Shown: piece after piece, positions 59,542-64,000 of the stretch
How the letters are laid out: every line of letters starts with the position of its first letter
Numbering within the stretch: the stretch's first letter is position 1
NCBI RefSeq assembly: GCF_004698125.1
Contig: NZ_ML214298.1
Location: 1 to 64,000, forward strand
Direction: 5' to 3'
Origin: Halosimplex halophilum
GTDB taxonomy: Archaea > Halobacteriota > Halobacteria > Halobacteriales > Haloarculaceae
DNA length: 64,000 bases
The notes under the pieces: model-generated
Seen by the model: the letters and a program-made list of their open reading frames with translations, nothing else
What the model was told of the DNA's origin: nothing
Database searches by the model: none
Program-made: the position numbers and the translations under genes

Positions 59542-61329
59542 TCAGTTGTCGCTGTCGAAGCGGGTCTGGACGAACGGCTGGGTGTCCTCGATGTCAGAGA
59601 GCCGCGAGTCCGAGAGGAGGACGGCCTCGGTCTCGTCGATGGGGACCGACAGGGAGATCTCCTTGGTGCGGCCGTAGCGGCCCTTGCTGACGACGACGGC
59701 GTTGACGATGCCGAGCATGTCGAGTTCCGAGATGAGGTCGGTGACCCGACGCTGGGTGAGCGTGTCCACGTCGATCTCCTCGCACAGGCGCTGGTAGACG
59801 TTGTACACCTCGCCGGTGTTGATGTTGTGGACGCCGTTCTTCTCCAGCATGATGATCGCGAACAGGACGAGCTTCGACTGGGTGGGGAGGGTGCGGACCA
59901 CCTCGACGACGCGGTCGAGCTCGATCTTCTCCTGGGCCTTGCGGACGTGGTCCTCGTTGACGTCGTCGGTCTGGTCGCGCTCGGCGAGTTCGCCCGCGGT
60001 CCGCAGCAGGTCGAGCGCCCGTCGGGCGTCGCCGTGCTCCTGGGCCGCGAAGGCGGCACAGAGCGGGATCACGTCGTCGGTGAGCGCGTCGCCCTCGAAG
60101 GCGACCTCCGCGCGGTGTTCGAGGATGTCCCGCAGCTGGTTGGCGTCGTAGGGCGGGAAGACGATCTCCTCCTCGCCGAGGCTGGACTTGACCCGGGGGT
60201 CGAGGAAGTCGGTGAACTTCAGGTCGTTGGAGATGCCCATGATCGAGACCCGCGAGCGCTCCAGCTCGGAGTTCATCCGCGAGAGGTTGTAGAGGGTGTC
60301 GTCGCCCGATTTCTCGACGAGCTTGTCGATCTCGTCGAGCATGATGACGACGACCCGCTCGTGGTAGTCGACGGCGTCGAAGAAGGTGCTGTAGACCCTG
60401 TCCGTGGGCCACCCGGTCATCGGGACCTGCTCGAAGGAGTCGCGGTCGTCCTCCAGCTGCTCGATGCGGTCCTCGACGGCGGCGACCGAGTCGTACTCCG
60501 TGTCGGCCAGGGCCGCCGGATCGTCCCGTGCGCGCTCGCGAAGGTCTTCGAGGGCGTCGAGCTCCTCGTCGATGACCGCCTCGTTCTTCTCGATGAACTT
60601 GTTGGCGAGCTGGGCGAGCACGCGGTACTGCGTGTCGGTGACCTCGCAGTTGATGTACTCGACCTCGCAGGGCACCTCGTACTTCTGGGACGTGGACTCG
60701 AGTTCCGTGCTGACGAACTTCGCGCTGGCGGTCTTGCCCGTCCCCGTCTTCCCGTAGATGAGGATGTTCGAGGGCGAGTCCCCGCGCAGCGCGGTCACGA
60801 GGATCGTCGCCATGTTGTTGATCTGCTCCTCGCGGTGGGGGAGCTTGCGCGGCGTGTAGGACGGTCGGAGGACCTCCTTGTTCTCGAAGATCGGGTCGCC
60901 GGCCAGCAGGTCGTCGAACAGCCCCTGGGAGGCCTCCTCGGTGTCCTCCGAGCCCACGTCGTCGAGCATCACGTCGTCGAGCACCGACGAGTCGACCCCG
61001 TCGCCCCCGGCGTCGAGGTCGACGTCCGCTGACCCGACGCTCCCCCGGACGCTGCTCGACGGGTCGCCCCCCTCCGGGGCCGCCGAGCCGGCGTCCGGCG
61101 AGTCGTCTCCGGGCGAATCGTCCCCCGGCGAGTCGTCTCCCTGGGAGTCACCCCTCCCCGAGTCGCCGTCCGTCGAACTGCCCCCCTCGTCCGTCTGTCG
61201 GTCGCCGTCGCGCCCGGTCGGTTCCTCCCCGTCCGCCGTCGGGGGTGCCTGTTCGCCGTCCTCGCCCGCTCCATCCACGAACCGCTGTGAATCGAGCGTC
61301 GTGTCCTGGTCTGTGTCGTCCCCGTTCAT
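59542..61329 (-). CDS. orc1: Orc1/Cdc6 replication initiator
   Basis: A 595-residue origin-binding AAA+ ATPase. The first ~125 residues are acidic and low-complexity, including a tandem SPGDDSPGDDSPGDDSPD run, longer than in most haloarchaeal Orc1. Core: RPSYTPRKLPHREEQINNMA, Walker A ILIYGKTGTGKTASAKFV, an acidic coiled insertion (ELDALEDLRERARDDPAALA), Walker B VIMLDEIDKLVEKS, sensor 1 GISNDLKFTDFLDPRV, sensor 2 HGDARRALDLLRTAGELAE and a C-terminal winged helix (RRVTDLISELDMLGIVNAVV). Encoded right beside the ORBs, it is the oriC1-type initiator. ATG at 61329 (MNGDDTDQD) is taken over one 21 codons upstream. Confidence 0.96.
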   Translation of the reverse strand: MNGDDTDQDTTLDSQRFVDGAGEDGEQAPPTADGEEPTGRDGDRQTDEGGSSTDGDSGRGDSQGDDSPGDDSPGDDSPDAGSAAPEGGDPSSSVRGSVGSADVDLDAGGDGVDSSVLDDVMLDDVGSEDTEEASQGLFDDLLAGDPIFENKEVLRPSYTPRKLPHREEQINNMATILVTALRGDSPSNILIYGKTGTGKTASAKFVSTELESTSQKYEVPCEVEYINCEVTDTQYRVLAQLANKFIEKNEAVIDEELDALEDLRERARDDPAALADTEYDSVAAVEDRIEQLEDDRDSFEQVPMTGWPTDRVYSTFFDAVDYHERVVVIMLDEIDKLVEKSGDDTLYNLSRMNSELERSRVSIMGISNDLKFTDFLDPRVKSSLGEEEIVFPPYDANQLRDILEHRAEVAFEGDALTDDVIPLCAAFAAQEHGDARRALDLLRTAGELAERDQTDDVNEDHVRKAQEKIELDRVVEVVRTLPTQSKLVLFAIIMLEKNGVHNINTGEVYNVYQRLCEEIDVDTLTQRRVTDLISELDMLGIVNAVVVSKGRYGRTKEISLSVPIDETEAVLLSDSRLSDIEDTQPFVQTRFDSDN

Positions 61330-61676
61330 CGTAGTCGTTGGAGTACCGCGTATCCGAACCCCTCCGTTTCGCCTGGAAGTGTCGTCGCGCACCCGCAGAG
61401 CGCGACTCCCGTCGATGATATCGCCGCGTTCAGCCGATCTCGAAGATCACGGCGAGTCCAGTTGAACCACAAGAACCCGTGGTTGATACGATATTAAATA
61501 TTTCGGTGACCGTCGCGGGAGCGATCCAGAGCGAACCCCGATCGTCCGAAGAACGGGCGGTAGAGCTCCATATTCGGACGATTCTGTCGACCGAAACGAC
61601 GACCCGAGTGACCGGGAGGTCCGACGGCGGTCCGGCCCGTCGCGATTCGCGATCGATATCGAACACGAATCGGCGG

Positions 61677-61707
61677 AACACCCCCACCCCTTCATTTCGG
61701 GTGGAAC
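61677..61707 (-). other. Origin recognition box, left
   Basis: On the minus strand it reads GTTCCACCCGAAATGAAGGG then GTGGGGGTGTT. It is an inverted counterpart of the right ORB, with its G-string pointing away from the AT-rich region. A further G-string, GAGGGGGTGGGGGG, on the plus strand follows at about 61714-61730. Confidence 0.85.
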
Positions 61708-61744
61708 GCGACAAGAGGGGGTGGGGGGTCCCAGCGGGATTACC

Positions 61745-61925
61745 TGAGCTTGCTAGAGAGAAAGATTTACTATCTAGACCGTAAAACCAAATCCGCACCA
61801 GAGAGAAAACAATATTTCGTCTACGTTCGTGTCTAGTTGTAGAGGATCTATGCCCTCTAGTTATCCTGAAATCACTGAAGGTTATTCTAGACCACTCTAG
61901 AATGATCGGAAGACATCCAATCCCG
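61745..61925. other. AT-rich unwinding region of the origin
   Basis: The most AT-rich stretch in the window apart from promoters, with several CTAG tetramers and a perfect inverted repeat ATTCTAG-ACCACT-CTAGAAT near 61891-61910. It lies between the two ORBs and is the likely duplex-unwinding element. Confidence 0.75.
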
Positions 61926-61982
61926 ACCCCGAAGTAGCAACGGGTTCGACCGTCCTTCGAACCACCCCCACGGGTGGCCGCC

Positions 61983-62010
61983 GTTCCAGTTGAAACGAAG
62001 GGGTGGGGGT
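61983..62010 (+). other. Origin recognition box, right
   Basis: GTTCCAGTTGAAACGAAGGG then GTGGGGGT: a full haloarchaeal ORB with dyad part and G-string. Opposite orientation to the left ORB. Confidence 0.9.
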
Positions 62011-62272
62011 CGGGTTTCCGCTCGCCGGATCGTCCGGCGCCCGCCCCGCTCGTCTATCTGGGGTGGTCCCGGTGGAGGTCCGAACCGCTCCCGGCCGGCT
62101 GCCCGGACCGCTCCTCGGCGGGCGCCCCTCGGGGGGCCGTCGACCCGGTTCCGATTTTCGAGCGCGTCGGGTTCCGGCTGCAGTCGCGGTCGATCCGAAA
62201 GGGACCGCTGTCGCGGCCGACCCGTAAATCCGTGGAAGACGACGTGAGGAGTCCGAATTCCCCCGTACTATC

Positions 62273-62288
62273 CGGATATTTATATATG
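62273..62288 (+). promoter_or_regulatory. Promoter of the oapABC cluster
   Basis: GGATATTTATATATG is a strong TATA box about 75 bases before the oapA ATG. The transcript would have a leader of about 50 bases, and AGGAGG (62349-62354) five bases upstream of the ATG supplies a Shine-Dalgarno site, uncommon in this window. Confidence 0.7.
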
Positions 62289-62359
62289 TCTGACGTAGGC
62301 TTAAGTGAGTCGGAGCGGCTTATTCGCTCAGATGCGCCGCGGCGGCGCAGGAGGATAGG

Positions 62360-63001
62360 ATGGGACTGTTCACAGAGCTCAAAGACAGCATTTCGAGGGC
62401 GGCGTCGACGCTGTTCTCGGAGGAGGACCCGAAACGTATCGGCATCTACGGCCCGCCGAACGCGGGGAAGACGACGCTGGCCAACCGCATCGCCCGGGAC
62501 TGGACCGGCGACGCGGTCGGCCCGGAGAGTCACGTTCCCCACGAGACGCGCCGGGCTCGCAGGAAGGAGGACGTCGAGATCGAGCGCGACGGCAAGACGG
62601 TCAACATCGACATCGTCGACACGCCCGGCGTGACGACGAAGGTCGACTACACCGAGTTTCTCGAACACGACATGGAGAAAGACGACGCCGTCCGGCGCTC
62701 GCGGGAGGCGACGGAGGGCGTCGCGGAGGCGATGCACTGGCTCCGGGAGGACGTCGACGGGGTCATCTACGTGCTCGACTCGACGGAAGACCCGTTCACC
62801 CAGGTCAACACGATGCTCATCGGGATCATCGAGAGCCAGGACCTCCCGGTGCTGATCCTCGCGAACAAGATCGACCTGGAGGAGTCGTCGGTCCAGCGGA
62901 TCCGCAACGCGTTCCCGCAACACGAGACGACGGAGCTGTCGGCCCTCGAAGGTGACAACATGGACGAAGTGTACGACAAGATCGCGGAGTACTTCGGGTG
63001 A
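62360..63001 (+). CDS. oapA: Origin-associated Era-like GTPase OapA
   Basis: A 213-residue small GTPase. G1 is IGIYGPPNAGKTTLANRIAR near residues 30-50; G3 is IVDTPGVTTKVDYTEF; G4 is LILANKIDLEESS; the HVPHETRRARRKEDVEIERD segment precedes G3. The family is known as the origin-associated GTPase of haloarchaeal oriC1, and is conserved across haloarchaea. The stop is five bases ahead of oapB, and a Shine-Dalgarno site precedes the start. Confidence 0.93.
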   Translation: MGLFTELKDSISRAASTLFSEEDPKRIGIYGPPNAGKTTLANRIARDWTGDAVGPESHVPHETRRARRKEDVEIERDGKTVNIDIVDTPGVTTKVDYTEFLEHDMEKDDAVRRSREATEGVAEAMHWLREDVDGVIYVLDSTEDPFTQVNTMLIGIIESQDLPVLILANKIDLEESSVQRIRNAFPQHETTELSALEGDNMDEVYDKIAEYFG

Positions 63002-63005
63002 TATC

Positions 63006-63395
63006 ATGGCCGAAGCCAAACACCCCGAAGACGAAGACGGAGTGCAGATCGACCTGATCAGCGCCGAGCGCATGGACGGCAAGACGACGATGGAGAAGAT
63101 CCGGATGATCTTAGACGGCGTCCGGGACAACAACATCGTCATCCTCGAGGCCGGCCTCACGCCCGACGAGGAGTCGCGGCTCATCGAGGTCACGATGACC
63201 GAGATCAGCCCCGACGAGTTCAACGGCATCGAGATCGAGACCTATCCCAAGTCCCAGGCCGACGACTCGAGCCTGCTCGGCCGCCTCATGGGCAAAGAGG
63301 AGACCAAGAAGCTCACGGTGATCGGTCCGGCGAACCAGATCGAGACGCTCCACAAGGACGAAACTCTCATCAGCGCGCTCGTCTCGCGGAAATAG
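63006..63395 (+). CDS. oapB: Origin-associated protein OapB (DUF2073)
   Basis: A 129-residue protein: VQIDLISAERMDGKTTMEKI, then RDNNIVILEAGLTPDEESRL and IETYPKSQADDSSLLGRLMG, with a C-terminal VIGPANQIETLHKDETLISA. This is the DUF2073 family of archaeal origin neighbourhoods. Genetic work in haloarchaea links oapB to origin activity, though its chemistry is unclear. It begins five bases after oapA and is followed eight bases later by oapC. Confidence 0.93.
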   Translation: MAEAKHPEDEDGVQIDLISAERMDGKTTMEKIRMILDGVRDNNIVILEAGLTPDEESRLIEVTMTEISPDEFNGIEIETYPKSQADDSSLLGRLMGKEETKKLTVIGPANQIETLHKDETLISALVSRK

Positions 63396-63402
63396 CCAAG
63401 GT

Positions 63403-64000
63403 ATGCCCCACCAGTGTACGAACTGCGACCGGACGTTCGCCGACGGCTCCAAGGAGATGCTGTCGGGCTGTCCGGAGTGTGGCGGCACGAAGTTCCAGTT
63501 CCGGCCCGACGGTTTCGACGACTCGCCCGCCGGCGACGACGCGAGCGGCTCGACCGGTCGAGGCCCGGACGACGGCGGGGTTCCGGGTTCGGCGCCGGAC
63601 TCGCCGCCGGAGCCGACCGACCGGCCCGGCGACTCGGTGAGCCGGACGGTCGGCAACGCCGCCGCGACGGTCCGTGACCTGGTCGGCGGCTCGGCCGGCA
63701 GCGACGCCACCGATGCGCGCCCCCCGGCGGAGTCCACGGCGGCCGAGACGGGCTCGGCGGGGACCGCCGACACGTCCGGCCCCGCGAACGCTCTCGATCC
63801 CGCGAATGCGCCCGACTCCGCGGACGGGCTGGCGGGCGGGGACGACGACATCATCGTCGCGGAGTCCGACCCCGGAACCGAGGATACCGCCCAGGCCGAC
63901 GCGCGCAGCCAGCTGGTCGACCCCGACGAGATGCCCGACAGCGAGGGGTTCGACCCGGCCGACGAGGATGGCCCGGCCGAGGCCGATGGCCCGACGGACG
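63403..64000 (+). CDS. oapC: OapC-type zinc-ribbon protein (partial)
   Basis: The N terminus is MPHQCTNCDRTFADGSKEML then SGCPECGGTKFQF, a zinc ribbon with two CxxC pairs. The rest (about residues 35-199 in the window) is Gly/Asp/Pro/Ala-rich and disordered, ending at the window edge with no stop yet. OapC follows oapA and oapB in haloarchaeal oriC1 regions. The C-terminal domain lies outside, so the assignment rests on the ribbon and position. Confidence 0.88.
   Translation, partial: MPHQCTNCDRTFADGSKEMLSGCPECGGTKFQFRPDGFDDSPAGDDASGSTGRGPDDGGVPGSAPDSPPEPTDRPGDSVSRTVGNAAATVRDLVGGSAGSDATDARPPAESTAAETGSAGTADTSGPANALDPANAPDSADGLAGGDDDIIVAESDPGTEDTAQADARSQLVDPDEMPDSEGFDPADEDGPAEADGPTD

Larger units (their letters stand above)
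61440..62050. other. Chromosomal replication origin (oriC1-type)
   Basis: The 1030-base gap between orc1 and oapA has no gene. It holds two inverted origin recognition boxes, at 61677-61707 and 61983-62010, on either side of an AT-rich stretch (about 61745-61925). GC-rich G-strings (GGGGTGGGGG) sit on the outer sides of both boxes. This layout, next to orc1 and oapABC, is that of haloarchaeal oriC1. An additional partial ORB (TCCAGTTGAACCACAAG) is near 61456. The part from 62050 to 62270 shows nothing else recognisable. Confidence 0.9.

Overview
The window is a single stretch of a haloarchaeal main chromosome. The evidence is very high GC, strongly acidic proteomes, TTAAGT- and TTTAA-type promoters with mostly leaderless starts, a 16S rRNA beginning ATTCCGGTTGATCC, one tRNA-Ala(TGC) in the rRNA spacer, and archaeal replication and translation genes (PCNA, DP1, Orc1/Cdc6, aIF1A, Rio1, MC1). 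Gene content suggests class Halobacteria; genus cannot be fixed from the sequence alone. No integrase, IS transposase, CRISPR array or phage module is visible, so this is core chromosome with dispersed non-coding repeat elements between the genes.

Layout. 1-2800: the proximal part of an rRNA operon read leftwards (23S 5' end, spacer promoter, tRNA-Ala, complete 16S, and an upstream array of promoters). 2.8-9.0 kb: MC1 chromatin protein, AbrB-like small protein, pyrD, a two-gene ABC exporter, a winged-helix/zinc-ribbon regulator, and a formylglycine-generating-enzyme homologue that keeps both active-site cysteines. 9.0-24 kb: a fold-back repeat, membrane proteins, MscS, SWIM protein, RecJ-like DHH nuclease, a hypothetical gene under a perfect DtxR-like palindrome, aIF1A/Rio1/RlmE, an NmrA-type oxidoreductase, Spo0M, an exported Tat/PGF-CTERM protein, PCNA and an AI-2E-type permease. 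24-30 kb: a large chemotaxis transducer with three extra HAMP-like repeats, then a TraB-family protein overlapping an M50 metalloprotease. 30-48 kb: F420/FMN split-barrel protein, Vms1-like protein, a DgcN-DgcA D-glutamate pair, GCS2-family ligase, redox genes, a ring-cleaving dioxygenase, Sua5, phosphohexomutase, pyrE, thrS with a structured leader, a subtilisin-like protein. Three copies of a structured repeat and a second fold-back element sit in the gaps here. 48-58 kb: membrane and secreted proteins, XPD/Rad3 helicase, serB, metY, two paralogous small membrane proteins. 56-64 kb: a conserved haloarchaeal oriC1 neighbourhood: DP1 (polB), Sec11, orc1, the origin itself (two inverted ORBs around an AT-rich stretch), then oapA-oapB-oapC.

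How it fits together. The right end holds the origin and its initiator, the DNA polymerase D small subunit and the origin-associated genes. The rRNA operon, about 60 kb away, is transcribed away from the origin and so would run with the fork. Pyrimidine synthesis is represented by pyrD and pyrE, translation by thrS, aIF1A, rio1, rlmE and sua5. Two unrelated genes (NmrA-like at 19.5 kb and dioxygenase at 38.7 kb) carry the same 14-bp palindrome at their promoters and look like one small quinone/electrophile-response regulon.

The most unusual content is non-coding. One family (30.8, 39.8 and 47.1 kb) has a stem preserved by compensatory base changes, with variable hairpins swapped in at fixed sites and a 57-bp tandem expansion in one copy. 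A second family (9.1 and 32.1 kb) is a long imperfect fold-back built around a large central palindrome (62 bp and perfect in one copy). The two families share a short module. All functions below are read from the sequence and family knowledge; no database search was run.
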